In this document: positions 11,741-23,663 of the stretch, in pieces
Position numbering within the stretch: position 1 is the first letter of the stretch
Layout of the letters: each line of letters begins with the position of its first letter
Source: Solen grandis
Taxonomy: Eukaryota > Mollusca > Bivalvia > Adapedonta > Solenidae
Direction of reading: 5' to 3'
NCBI GenBank assembly: GCA_021229015.1
Contig: CM037783.1
Span: 54,460,650-54,524,649, forward strand
Length of the DNA: 64,000 bases
Made by a program: the position numbers and the translations under genes
The notes under the pieces: model-generated
Database searches by the model: none
The model's input: only the letters and a program-made list of their open reading frames with translations
Told to the model about the DNA's origin: nothing

Positions 11741-12399
11741 TGAATCAAATGTCTTAACCATACATACATTGTAAAACACCATGTTTTATTTTATCGCAAA
11801 TCACAGTTCGGATATCCTCGCGTAAGGCCCTAGTTTCAGTACAAAAATGTAAATTCTTTAATTCATTATCTTGAAATTCAGTCTTTTATTTTTTCATGAA
11901 TGTTTCATGTTTCGATAGGGTAATCCACAAGATTAAATAACTGTTAGCAAATACTTTCTTGTGCTTATCAAGAGTGTAACATAAATCAGGAAAGATGCAC
12001 ATTATTGTGTCAAAAGTATTCAGGAAACTTACGTATTCTGCCATACAATGTAAATAATAATTGTACTCGATGAAAACACGCCGTAGAATTACAATAACAC
12101 ATAGTTCCTCTTTTGAAAAAGAACGACCACGTCCATTTATCGTTATATTCTCCATGTTTAGGATGAACCTCTATCATGAAGTGATCTGTCATACGACTCA
12201 GATTACCAAATAATGCTCAAAACAAATGATGCCGAGCGCAATCGACAATAACTTACGGGGAGACTGACTGCACACAGTACTAACCAAATAGTCAAACATC
12301 GTAGTCAATAGCTTTCAAATCCCCAAATCACAACACGCGAACTAATTTGTGAAACTGCCCGTATATACGGATAAAAATGGGTTTCCCTGATGGCCTCAA

Positions 12400-12432
<33 letters not shown>

Positions 12433-13504
12433 GTAGAGTGCTTAGAAGTCTCTTAAAGCAGATTGTTCACAGATGATCGAAAGAAATAACAAACAAAAAA
12501 CAACTCTCTGTTCCTTAATGTTGATGAAGAGTCCTGACAATTTAACCTAGCAAATGTAGGTCAAATTGCACGCGGAAATCATATTGACGTAAACGTCCAT
12601 ATCGAGGAAATCAGTTAAAAATAGAATAAGGTATCCCCGAAGCATGTGTTTGTTGTACCAGGTGACACGTTCTAGAAGGTGGCGTCTTAACCGGGTCCGG
12701 GTAGCGAATAAAGTTCAACTTGTGAAGCTAACGCATGCAAGAAGAGTGAATTTATCAGTCATTTGACCGCACACGAAATTAGAATTCCTAAATATAGGTT
12801 TTATGATTCTAAATATACGTCCAATAGCGTTCGTAACGTAATTGGATGTGTTAGAGATATGGGGACACTAAATACCACCTGTCATTCTGTGTACTGTAAC
12901 CTTGACCTTAAATCGTTTCACTTTTATTGCTCTTGTTACCCATTGTAGCATTAAGGGTAAGCCAATGGTGCTTTATCCGCTTGCACAATCAGAAATATGA
13001 TAGTCTTTAACTCATTAGGAATCATACAGCGGGGAGGCATGATTTATGTCATTTCTCATTCAACAAATATGATATTGAACATTGCCATTATTTTACATTC
13101 TTGTGAAAAATCAATCTTTGCTGTTAAGTTTATATCTTCGATAGTGAATCATGTTTGATGCTTTTCATGTTGCAATTACTTTGTATCCTTGAAGCTTCTT
13201 GAGTCCTTGTGGAGTCTGGTGTCCGGTGAGTCCGTTCTAGAGTTGAATATCAATTTGTTCCCTTCATAATTATTGTGGTATATCCGTAAGTCCTGGATTT
13301 TGCTTTTACTTCATCTTTACCTGTTTTATATCAGAAATCTGAAACTTTTTGTTATTTATATACAATATTATATATCCAATTACAAAAGAATGGCTTAAAA
13401 TACAAAAGACTGTAGTATTGTGATAATATTATAATAAGGTAATTAATGAAACTCTAATTAAGTGAATAAGGCCTTCATTGTTTCTGGTTTGAGCCCTGGT
13501 CTCG
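11741..13504. other. Non-coding, with a poly(A) tract
   Basis: No supported gene. A run of 30 A residues occupies 12401-12430, preceded by GATGGCCTCAAC. It may be the tail of an old retroposed sequence on the plus strand, but no source sequence is recognised. Confidence 0.5.
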
Positions 13505-13633
13505 TTTCTTGTATTTTTGTATGTGAGGATATCTGTCAGCTGGCCTGCAGTAGGTCGATGGTTCTACCTGGTGGCTCTTCCAGACTTGGATCCCCCCCAC
13601 CCCCCTGAAATGAGCTGGATGTCATTATATAAT
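13505..13633 (+). mobile_element. Fragment of a tRNA-derived SINE (body only)
   Basis: It shares TGTGAGG, CAGCTGGC, GTAGGTCG and GGTTCTACC, and then AGCTGGATGTC with a GGTGCGACAGTAA end, with the complete copies at 54076 and 57851. The tRNA-like head is missing. Confidence 0.6.
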
Positions 13634-14011
13634 ACACTAAATGATGGTGCGACAGTAATATCCAAAAACAGCATTCATTTTGTAAGTTAATGACGTAATA
13701 ATTCCATAGTAACTGTACATGAAACTTTTTTCCGTTTACTGTTATACTAGATATATTATACGTGTCCATTCTTTCAGTTTATACCATTTGCAATCAATGA
13801 ATGCATCTTTTACTTCAGACAAAGTCTAATTTTCAAACATGTATCAACATGACATAAGCAGACCCAAACACTTAACAAACGAAAATAAAAAGCTTCGAAT
13901 CTCAAAAAGACGAAAAATAAAAAGAACTGCTGCTTCATGAACTGCTGTCATGATATGGAACAAGATAATGACTAAAAAAATATGAAGACTTGTTATTCGT
14001 ATTCAGATTAT

Positions 14012-14035
14012 GTTTTTTTTTTTTTTTTTTTTTTT
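14012..14035. repeat. Poly(T) tract
   Basis: 24 T residues followed by interrupted T/G runs up to the SINE tail at 14053. It is consistent with the A-rich tail of the minus-strand SINE that follows. Confidence 0.9.
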
Positions 14036-14052
14036 GTTTTTTTTTTTGTTTT

Positions 14053-14344
14053 TTGTTTGTTTGTTGGGATTAACGTCCCATAGGCATTAATTCAGACATT
14101 TGGAGACTATGTCTACTTGAGACAGATATAGTGCTGCCACACTGCAATATGTGACATGATACCTCACCCAGCCACATTATCATGATATTTGGCCAACCAG
14201 TCCTAGAACTCACTTATATGCTGAGCGCCAAGCAAAGGGGCCATACCAGTACCATTTTTATTTTAGTATGCCGCAACCTGGGATTGAACCAACGACCTCC
14301 CGCTCCATGGGCGGACACTTTGGCCACTCAGCCACGGGGGAAGG
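14053..14344 (-). mobile_element. tRNA-derived SINE, family 1, full length
   Basis: Read on the minus strand, it opens with a tRNA-like head: an A-box-like TGGCTGAGTGGCC and a B-box-like GGTTCAATCCC at about 14278-14343. It continues through a conserved body and ends GGGACGTTAATCCCAAC with (CAAA)n. Other family members are at 15206, 56088 and 57105. These non-autonomous retroelements are transcribed by RNA polymerase III from the head and copied by a LINE. Confidence 0.8.
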
Positions 14345-15205
14345 TCGTATTCAGATTATGCCATTGCATTTCAAAACAAAACGAATTTATACCGATATAT
14401 CTGATATTTCGGCTAAAATGGTTGAATTGAACTTATAATTTATAATATTTTTTTTAAAATAAATCAAACTGAAAATAATTCCATGCAGCAGAGAAGTGAT
14501 TATTTTATAATATAGTTATATTTTCTTCTGTGATTTTTCCAAACCTTTTTGATACTTCTCTTGTTTACCTCAATGATTTCCTGTCTCTGTTAAATATGTC
14601 TTTGCATAATCTCTTTACTTTAGCTTGTCCATCTAATCCACCTACTTCTTTTTTCCATCTCAGATTTGGAATTCCTCATTGATGCAGGTAGAAAACGTTC
14701 GCTGCTTTAACGATTTAGATGGTTTTCACTTTTTCCCGGATCCCAAAAATCTATATCCAATGGTTCCGTTGTTTTCGTTTTTAAAGTCACGATGGCATTT
14801 TAAATTCCATGATATCTCTTAATAATGGAAAACAATACTGTCCCTGACCTTGTAAGCACTGCACTTATTTCTCCGGTTCTTCTCAATTATTTATATAAAA
14901 CTATCCGTACCTTTGTGTTGGGTTTAAGAAATTTAATTTTCTGCGTTTAAGGAACGACATTCTTTGTTTGTAATGTAGTATCCTTAAAGTGGCGTGATTT
15001 TGCACGAAGACTTTGTGTGATGTAAGCAGTTTATGTACATTCTGCTTTCGGAAATCGGCTGGAAGACATCGCCTGTCTTTTAGTTATCAAATGGCAAAAA
15101 AAAATTATGGTGAATTGGTGTAATTTATGTGATTTTGTGATTTGTTAAGAAAAGTTTTTAGATGTACAAGGAGTGGGTTTTATGTACATGTAATCGATTT
15201 CCAAA

Positions 15206-15455
15206 GTTTGTTTGTTTGTTTTGTTAGGTTTAACGTCCCACCGGCAGTATTTCAGTCATTTGAAGAAGATGTCTACTTGAGACAGATATAGTGCTGACAC
15301 CGGTCCTGCAACTACCCTTATATGCTGAGCGCCAAGCAAGGGAGCTATAACAGTACCATTTTTTACGACTTTGGTATGTCACGGCCGGGGTTCGAACTCA
15401 CGACCTCCCGCGTCAGAGGCAGATTCTCTAACCACTCGGCCACCGGGGACGGTCG
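15206..15455 (-). mobile_element. tRNA-derived SINE, family 1, internally deleted
   Basis: Minus-strand copy with the head at about 15385-15452 (TGGCCGAGTGGTTAGAG, GAGTTCGAACCCC) and the tail GGACGTTAAACCTAAC. It lacks the segment around the TGCCACATTGCAGTATG block that is present in the other copies. Confidence 0.8.
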
Positions 15456-16257
15456 GTTTCCAAAGTGCTAACCCACGAGCTTACCAAACTATAAAAAGTA
15501 TAAATTTGTTATTTTAACAATGTTTAATAGGGAAATACTTGTATATGTATGTTTACGTACATGAAATGTTCTGAAAGCGTTAACAAAATGTTTTTTATTA
15601 TAACAAACCAGATGGGAAACAAAACGAAATTCTGACCAATGTTTAACTTAACGGGAATTAATGTTGTTAAAACATACATGGGTAAGAACAATCTCCATGG
15701 CAGAGAGAGTATGGTTAAATGTTAAATCACCAATTGTAATCATATTCAAGACTGGATCATTTGTCATTACATTTGAACCCAATATATTCCTTCAAGTATC
15801 TAGCTATTAAGCCCAATTTTTTCCAGTTAATGGCACTGTCAGCATCCCACACACAGTAAACGGGCAAAAACAATACGTTATTTTGCGTACACAAGGGCAA
15901 CCATTGACTTCATTTTATCCCTCTGTGACAATTGAATAGGCTGAAAGTTAATTTTGAATAGGTCGAATGAAACTATAGAAGTTAACATTTCAGAACATTT
16001 CTTTGGGAAAAAACAAGTATTTATATTGCTAAGTTTATAGATTAGGTATACATATATATTTTATAGTGGATATCCTAATAAAAAGGGCCTGACTTTTAAT
16101 GACAAATACCTAATTGTTCTCAATTTTCACAATAATTTTGTTGCATTGTATATTATTAATATCATGCTGTTTTATCCTTATTAGGAGGCACTCCTAAATA
16201 TCAAAGAGAGAATCTCTATACCCGATAAAGAAATGAACACGTGAATAACTTAATGTA
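15456..16257. other. Non-coding, nothing recognised
   Basis: AT-rich DNA without a gene. CCTAATAA near 16074 and TTATTAGGA near 16179 are weakly inverted but too short to call an element. Confidence 0.4.
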
Positions 16258-16259
16258 GT

Positions 16260-16342
<83 letters not shown>

Positions 16343-16361
16343 TTTTATTTATTTATTTATT
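16258..16361. repeat. (TTTA)n microsatellite, ~25 units
   Basis: An almost perfect tetranucleotide run. On the minus strand it reads (TAAA)n directly after a LINE-like 3' hairpin (16413-16426), so it is best read as the 3' tail of the decayed minus-strand LINE. Confidence 0.9.
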
Positions 16362-16412
16362 ACATACATGCAAGTTTTAAAACAGACAAACACAAAACTA
16401 ATGTATGCAGCT

Positions 16413-16426
16413 GGTCTTATCAGACC
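16413..16426 (-). promoter_or_regulatory. LINE 3' UTR hairpin (decayed LINE)
   Basis: On the minus strand, GGTCT-GATA-AGACC forms a 5-bp stem inside GATAGGTCTGATAAGACC. It occupies the place held by GGCCC-ATT-GGGCC in the intact LINE (47352-47364), with compensating changes on both sides of the stem. Confidence 0.5.
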
Positions 16427-16559
16427 TATCAATGACTGTTCAAGATATAAACCATATCACTAAACTATATAAGGATAAAGTGTATAACTATGTAGGGTTG
16501 GTACTAGCCGGCCAAAAACACATACACTTCTATTATTTCTAACCTCCACTGTTCCTAGC

Positions 16560-16760
16560 ATACACATATACACACATATACGAACACATGCACTATTAAT
16601 ATATATATTGTATACACACATATAAACATTCACACACATACATACATACATACATAAACACACACACACATACATACATACATACATACATACATACAAA
16701 TATACAACATATACATCATATATATATATGCACACACAAAACTACATATACCCTTACTCA
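16560..16760. repeat. CA/CATA-rich simple repeats
   Basis: Runs of CACATA, (CATA)n and (TA)n occupy the stretch. Frames such as 16460-16735 in minus encode only Y, V, C and M repeats and are not genes. Confidence 0.85.
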
Positions 16761-16799
16761 CCTATACATACACATATACATACATACCCCCTTGTACAT

Positions 16800-17108
16800 A
16801 CATTTGAAGTGAACACATTTTGTATCCCGTAGCTCAGTACATTCAGTATTCATACTTAATGCTGAAATCCGCCATTTAATTAACTTCCATATTTTACTTG
16901 TATAGTTATTTTCATTATATATTCACCAATGTTCTTCTTGCACCATATAAGTTAATTTATTTGCAAAAGGTGACATATAGGCCCGTTGGGCCCGGTGTAT
17001 TTTGTATCTGTACATGAAATGTGTTGATATTTATATATATGTACACATGTCACTATAATAAAAGATTATCTTATCTTATCTTATCTTATCTTATCTTATC
17101 TTCTCTTA
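16800..17108 (+). mobile_element. 5'-truncated LINE 3' end, plus strand, with (CTTAT)n tail
   Basis: GGTGACATATAGGCCCGTTG with its GGCCC/GGGCC hairpin at 16980-16992, then CACATGTCACTATAATAAAA, matches the 3' UTR of the minus-strand LINE at 47262-47475. It is followed by about eight CTTAT units (17064-17108). The 5' limit is uncertain. It lies tail-to-tail with the decayed LINE and probably inserted into that element's 3' UTR. Confidence 0.65.
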
Positions 17109-17109
17109 C

Positions 17110-18790
17110 AAAGACATATACATTATATTTAATTACAATAAATCAATAGTTTACGACGATCTAAATTTTGCAACAGGCCTTGGCAATTGATCTAATTAAC
17201 AAAGTGTTGGTAAAGAAAACCTGCAACTATTCACATTCTGAGAGGTTCTTGAAATTCTCATTCATATTAACAACACAACTGAAAAGAGATTCCCTTTAAT
17301 CATCTTACATAAGACAATTCAGAATAACATGAATCTCATCTTTAACACTATTAGGGCAGAATGGGCAAACTCTATTTTCAACAAGTAAAATACGTATCGG
17401 TGCAACACCACAACAAATTTACATAAGGCTGATATATGTGTTTTAGGCAATATAACTTTACAATACTCCTCAACACAAAGCCTGATTTAAAAGTACAATA
17501 CATTTTGTATTTTCTTAATTTTTCCCCCAATTTTTCCAATAATATATGTCTTAGACATACAGCTTCTATATCATAGTTTATATTACATTCTTGGAATTCT
17601 GTTTCACATAATAAAACCAGTTTTTACAGCCCAGTTTAGCACTTGACCATTATGCAATCCTTCGGTTGATTCTAGTCATAGCTGTATTACACAGACGGGT
17701 TATAAAACCGGAAACAGTTTTCCACTGGCGGACCACAGTGCGAGTCCATGCCATCTCTCCGACAAGAGAAAATTTGGGGTATATCTCCCTATACCTAAAT
17801 AGTACCGCATGGCTCTGTTTTGAACAGCGTCGAAACAGAAAAATGTCTGTATCATAAAGCTTTGTAAATACATTATATTGAACCCCTCCGATCAATTTAC
17901 ATTTGGCAATAACCAAGCCAAGGCACAGCTCGCACTTTGCGCCAGACTTTAACCATCACATTTAAATCTAAATGCTCATGCATAACTAAACCAATATAAG
18001 TATACTTATCTACTAATTTAAGATTGTTGTTACCACAAACAAAAACCATATCTGTTCTTGGACAACTATGGGGTCTAAAATGAACAATATTACTTTTAGA
18101 GTTATTAATATTCATATCATTTAAGTTACACCAACCATGTAATATGTTCAGCAGGTTTTGGAGATCATTGGCATTTTCTGCTATAAGCACAATGTCATCC
18201 GCATAGAGTAAGATATATAAAAATTAATCCCCAACTTTAATACCTATGTTAAAAGATATGAGAAATACAGCAATATCATTAATATAAAGTTGAATAATAA
18301 CGGTGATAAAATACACCGGTTCCTTAAGCCAGAATTAACATCAAACCAGTCAGTAGAAAAAACAATTTCCTCTCACAGAAGCTGAAACTGTGGAATATAG
18401 ATACTTTATAGCATTTAACCTTTTTGCATTTATACCAGTATTGCATAGTCTGGTCCATAATTTACTTCTATTTATAAAATCATATGCCTTGCGAAAATCT
18501 GTAAAAGCTGCAAAAATAGATTGTTTCAGTTTTTTTTTTCTAGTATCTATTACACTATACAAGGATGAGACTTGGTCTATTGTGCTACGTTTTTTTCATA
18601 AAACCATTTTGTTAATTCACTAAATTTTTTACGTTCTGTCCAATTACTAAGTCTTTCATTTAAAACAGCGCAATAAAAGTTATAAATAGCTGAGGTAAGA
18701 GTAATACCTCTATAAGATATAGGGTCTCTAGGGTTAGAGGCTGAATATTTGGGAATAGGCTTTATGATATTTTTATTGTTTCAAAGCAGA
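17110..18790 (-). pseudogene. Decayed APE-type LINE, reverse transcriptase and C-terminal region
   Basis: Minus-strand fragments in shifting frames match the intact LINE ORF2 in order. An ISYRGITL block lies near 18700; TDFRKAYDFINR at about 18480-18520; ILLYADDIVLIAEN at about 18175-18215, with the YADD catalytic box; NLLNILHGWC and YIGLVMHE after it; a C-terminal block at 17650-17916; and a CPNSV-x-EIHVI zinc-like piece near 17320-17370. Stops and frameshifts are many, so it is dead. The endonuclease region is absent or unrecognisable beyond 18790. Its 3' UTR and tail probably continue to 16258 beyond an inserted LINE fragment. Confidence 0.8.
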
Positions 18791-20322
18791 TATGGCAAAT
18801 ACGTAAAGAATGAAAGAATTATTTTATTTAATGATACATGTAACATTATTTCGCTGATGTAAGGATAAGAAAAACGACAAAATACGACAATCTACTTTAA
18901 TCGATCAATTCTAAAAGAAGGCATAATAATAAATAATAATTTTAATACATGTATGTAATTGATTAAATGGATTGTGACTCGGGAAACAATTTTTAACAAA
19001 TATCCTGCTGCATTATCAGGTTTATCGTTTGTTTTTATTGTAATCCTATTTATGCTACTTCTTTTACAAAAATCACCGTAGTCTGGTTCCCTGCCGCACT
19101 TCAACTTAGATTCAGGGGCAGGTAATCCATACCAGACCACAATCACCGCTGCTCCATTAAGATGACAATAATTTTACGCTTCCTGGTGTTCAGACGAAAA
19201 TTAGTTACAGAATGCATGAAACTGATCAAGGCAATATCCGTCAATTTGTAATATATGCGTCAATTTTGATGCTGAAAATCAATTTAAGTTTGGCACCAAA
19301 TTTGTCTTGGACAAGAGTGTTTGAATGGTCTAGTCTTCAAGATAATGTATAATGGAAACCATGAGATAATGCAAAATATCTTGATGTCAGAAAAGAGTAG
19401 AAAGGCATTTTATCTCGTGAAAGATATTATCATGATGCATATCTAATGTTTTATTATTTTCTGCATATATTTGGATAAAAAGGACTTGGCATGCTTCCTT
19501 GGCGCAATTTTTTTCTGTTTGAACGTCGCAAATGTCAATTACTTCATTAATTCTAAGAAGGCCATGTGGCATACGATTTTATTTTTATGCTACTTCCTTC
19601 TTCAAGCTACTGAATAGCATCTCTTGAAATATCCAGAAAATCAATTATCTTTATCAGATTATGTAAGTCTAGATAAATTCACTTCTATTTGGTTAGCAGG
19701 GACAAGTGTACATTCAAATGTTCGTATCTGCTTGCCAGTCACATAAATTGATGACTAATTGCATTTAGAAGCCGCTTGATATCATAGATTTTCTAAAATA
19801 AATTTCTAAATTTGCGAAAAAAGAACTTACAATTAGAAAAACAAAAGGAAAATGTTTTAGCGACTATAATACTATGTGCGAATGTTTTTACGGATTCTTC
19901 TCATAATCAATGATAAGGCGCCCAAGAGGAGGCATTACTTTGCCAACAAAACACATATATTGCTTTCTAGAGTAAAGGCTTAGTTATTGTGAAAAAAACA
20001 TATGGTTTTACAATTTTACCACATGGTATATATTGAATGTTGCACGCTACATGGCACCAGTATGGTCAGTAGTAAATGACTATGGTGTACGTACAAAAGT
20101 ATGTAAGCCATTTCAGATTATTTTTGTACTTGATATTATGGAAAGCCTTATTGATAGCCCCACCCTTCTCTATACATTTAAGCACTGGACTTAAATTATT
20201 TGTCTGTGTTTATTATCAACTTAACAGTGGGCATTGTCAATACCCTGCTGACATTAAGCACAAGTTTGCTTTGACTTCCGCAAAAAACATAATTAAGAAA
20301 AGAAATATATCAATAAATTGAG
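18791..20322. other. Non-coding, nothing recognised
   Basis: No supported gene; frames at 18892-19146, 19387-19572 and 20076-20321 show no family features. Confidence 0.5.
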
Positions 20323-20480
20323 ATCAGGGTCCATCAAGTGATCGTGGGAATTTTATAGTAAAGCCTTTATAGACTTAGAGCGAAAGAGCCTATAATTCTA
20401 ATTCAATAGATGCTTGAACCTAAACTGAAGCCTTTTTAAGCATTTGAGGGACAATTTATTATGATATAATGAATGTCTCT
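20323..20480 (-). mobile_element. Partial ~200 bp MITE (copy 3, inverted)
   Basis: CATCAAGTGATCGTGGGAAT, TTTATAGTAAAGCCTTTATAG and AATAGATGCTTG are the reverse complement of blocks in the copies at 5114 and 7701. Terminal parts are diverged. Confidence 0.55.
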
Positions 20481-20534
20481 ACTGGGACCTGACTCGTCCC
20501 ATATGTATAGGGACTTTCTATACATCTCCTTTTT

Positions 20535-21834
20535 AGCTCACCTGAGCACAACGTGCTCATGGTGAGCTTTTGTGATCGCCTTTTGTCCGGCGTCCGTCGT
20601 CCGTCCGTCCGTCCGTGCGTGCGTGCGTGCGTCTTGCGTCAACTTTTCCTTTAAACAACTTCTCCTCCTAAACCACTGGATGGATTTTGACCAAACTTCA
20701 CCGGAATCATCCTTATCATGACCTCTATCTATTGTTCAAATTATTTTGATTGGGTGAATAAGTAGGTCACAGGAGCTAAAAATAGATTTTAAAAATGAAA
20801 ATTTAAAAAATCTTTTTCTCCGAAACCACAAGGCCTAGACTTTTGATTTTTGGTATGTAGCATGATCTTATGACTCTCTACCAAGATTGTTCAAATTATG
20901 ACCCTGGGGTCAAAATTGGTCCCGCCCCAGGGGTCACTTGATTTCACATAGGCTAATATAGGAAAAACTTGAAAAAATCTTCTTCTCCGAAACCACAAGG
21001 CCTAGCCTTTTGATTTTTGGTATGTAGCATGATCTTATGACTCTCTACCAAGATTGTTCAAATTATGACCCTGGGGTCAAAATTGGCCCCGCCCCAGGGG
21101 TCACTTGATTTAACATAGGCTAATATAGAAGAAAAAACTTGAAAAATCTTCTTCTCAGAAACCACAAAGCATGGAGTTTAAATATTTGGTATGTAGCATG
21201 ATCTTATGACTCTCTACAAAGATTGTTCAAATTATGACCCTGGGGTCAAAATTGGCCCTGCCCCAGGGGTCACTTGATTTAACATAGGCTAATATAGAAA
21301 AAAAACTTGAAAAATCTTCTTCTCAGAAACCACAAGGCATGGAGTTAAGATATTTGGTGTGTAGCATTGTCTAGTGGATCACAACCAAGTTTGTTCAAAT
21401 CATGACCCTGGGGTCAAAATTGGCCCCGCCCCAGTGGTCACTTGATTTAACATAGGCTAATATAGGAAAAACTTGAAAAATCTTCTTCTCAGAAACCACA
21501 AGGCCTGGGGTTTAGATATTTGGTGTGCAGCATTGTCTAGTAGATCACAACCAAGTTTGTTCAAATCATGGCCCTGGGATCAAATTTGGCCCCACCAAGG
21601 GGTCATCTGATTTTACATAGGCTAATATAGAAAAAACTTGAAAAATCTTTTTCTCTGAAACCACAAAGCCTAGCCTTTTGATTTTTAATATGTAGCATGA
21701 TCTTATGACTCTCTACCAAGATTGTTCAAATTATGACCCTGGGGTCAAAATTGGCCCCGCCCCAGGGGTCACTTGATTTTACATAGCCTAATGATACCAG
21801 GTGAGCGATCCAGGGCCATCATGGCCCTCTTGTT
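20535..21834 (+). mobile_element. HINE-like element, family 1 (AGCTCACC ends)
   Basis: The 5' end is a strong hairpin: AGCTCACCTGAGCAC, loop AAC, GTGCTCATGGTGAGCT. A (GTCC/GTGC)n microsatellite follows at 20590-20635. The core is six units of ~167 bp starting at about 20823, 20991, 21160, 21328, 21494 and 21659, each with ATGACCCTGGGGTCAAAATT. The 3' end has CAGGTGAGC, complementary to the 5' start, then a hairpin GGGCC-ATCAT-GGCCC and TCTTGTTT. Subterminal inverted repeats, a 3' hairpin, a microsatellite and tandem cores are the plan of non-autonomous Helitron-related elements (HINEs) known from bivalves. No protein is encoded. Confidence 0.75.
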
Positions 21835-23593
21835 TCATTTAAGAATCAAACATTTGTGGCACAACGGACAGGCGTTATTATTCTTGACAACCGTCAGCCT
21901 TTTTGATTTCACTTGAACAGATGAGAACAAAGCGACATTAAGTCCCTGTTGTGAGACACGCGGAGTTTAAATTTTTAAATATAAAACATGCATTCCAGTG
22001 AAGCAGTAAGAAAGTAAACAAGCTTTCGGGTGACAAATTTACGGATTTATAAAGGCCGAGAAAAAAACGTAAACATAATTGCTGTATTGCAATATTAATT
22101 GATAAAGTCAAATTAATTATAACAAATTCGATTTTTCATTAAAAAATGATAATTTTGAGTAATATTGTACCTTAATATCTACCAAACTACAGTTAAATTG
22201 ATCGTTTCGGCACAAATAGTACGTTTTTCTATTTATTTTTTCAATCATTTTGACTTTTATCATTTTACTAATTGAACTAGCGTTCAAAAGCGAGACTGAC
22301 TGTACGTCAGTTTAAATATGACAGTTGCTAGCTACTGAAAAGATACTGGTAGTTTGTGGTATCAGTCTCAGAAGATCCATTAATATAAACTTTCGGACAT
22401 CAAATAACTAGATTTTGAAACATGTTTCTTTTAGCACAACGGTTATGTTATTAATATTTCCTAGCAAACTACATCAAAGATGAATATTTAGCGACGGACA
22501 GATATATTGAGATAAGATATAGACACCAGGACTCCGACCCGCAGATGTGCTCTTTTTAGGCATATTTGGAAATGACTGCTTTGGAACATGGTGGTGCTTT
22601 AAAATATTCATATCCTCACATAAAGACCACTAATTTGATTTCCGAAGCTTTTCATTACGGCCAAATGAATTAATTCTAGAGATTTCTATTTGTTTAAACG
22701 CATATTCTGTATATGAATATGTTGCCCATCTGGTATATCATAGCAAAATAAATTAGATTATAAAAACATGAATGAAAATAAGAATACCATTTTGGAAAAC
22801 CATGAATACAGTTAATCCATTTGGATTTATAATGTATCTTGGGAAATTTTTTGTTCGTTTTTTAACATCGGCAGTCATAAAGTGATGTTCAGGTCAATTG
22901 TACTCTATTTCAGGTCCCTAAAAGCTAGTAAACCTGCCTCCTCGCACAATAAATTCTTAGTTTAAACTAACAGTAACGAGTAGTTGAGAGACTGCGTTCT
23001 GTCATAGAGGAAAAGGCAGGTCAGAAAACTATCAATAAACCGAAAGGCAAATTTATCACTTCGGTTAAACATGTGTTCAGACACTGAATGGATACAGGAT
23101 ATGCTAATAAGAGCATTTAGGGATGTCATTAGAAGAAGCAGAAACCACTTTGCATGTTTGCATGTCGGCGAACTCGTGTATTTGTCTCGTATGGATGATA
23201 CCAAATGTCACAAGTTCCTCATTTGTCAACAGTAAATAAGTACATAACACCAATAAGACTATCATATTAGAATTAGCATGCATTCTCTTTTCGCTTTTGA
23301 ATGTTATTCACTTAGAAAAAATGACGTTCAAAGGATTCTAAACAAGAAATATATTCGGCGTAAGAGAAAAAAAAGATATGAAAGTTAAAGAAAGTAAAGT
23401 GTTACAACATAATATATTTAAAATAATAATGTATGGTAATTTTTATTATTCTGTGATTTTAAAATAATGCTAGAAAACGTATCTTTGGCTAAATTTAGGA
23501 GATGTTATATACTAGCCAGTGAAAAGTAGAAAGAAAGAAAGAAAAAGGGACAAAATGTAATATAAACGAACCACGAAAAAGGTTCTAGTTTAA

Positions 23594-23663
23594 CTGACGA
23601 GCCCTTCACCAGCTGTTACTATAAATAGCTGACGAGCCCTTCACCAGCTGTTACTATAAATAG
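23594..23663. repeat. Perfect 35-bp direct duplication
   Basis: The unit starting CTGACGAGCCCTTCACCAGC and ending TATAAATAG is present twice in tandem, at 23594 and 23629. Confidence 0.9.

Noticed and set aside
16068..16190. Possible MITE with CCTAATAA / TTATTAGG ends
   Set aside because: Inverted ends are only about 9 bp and no second copy was noticed.
16460..16735. 91-codon frame of Y/V/C/M
   Set aside because: Translation of CATA/CACA simple repeats.
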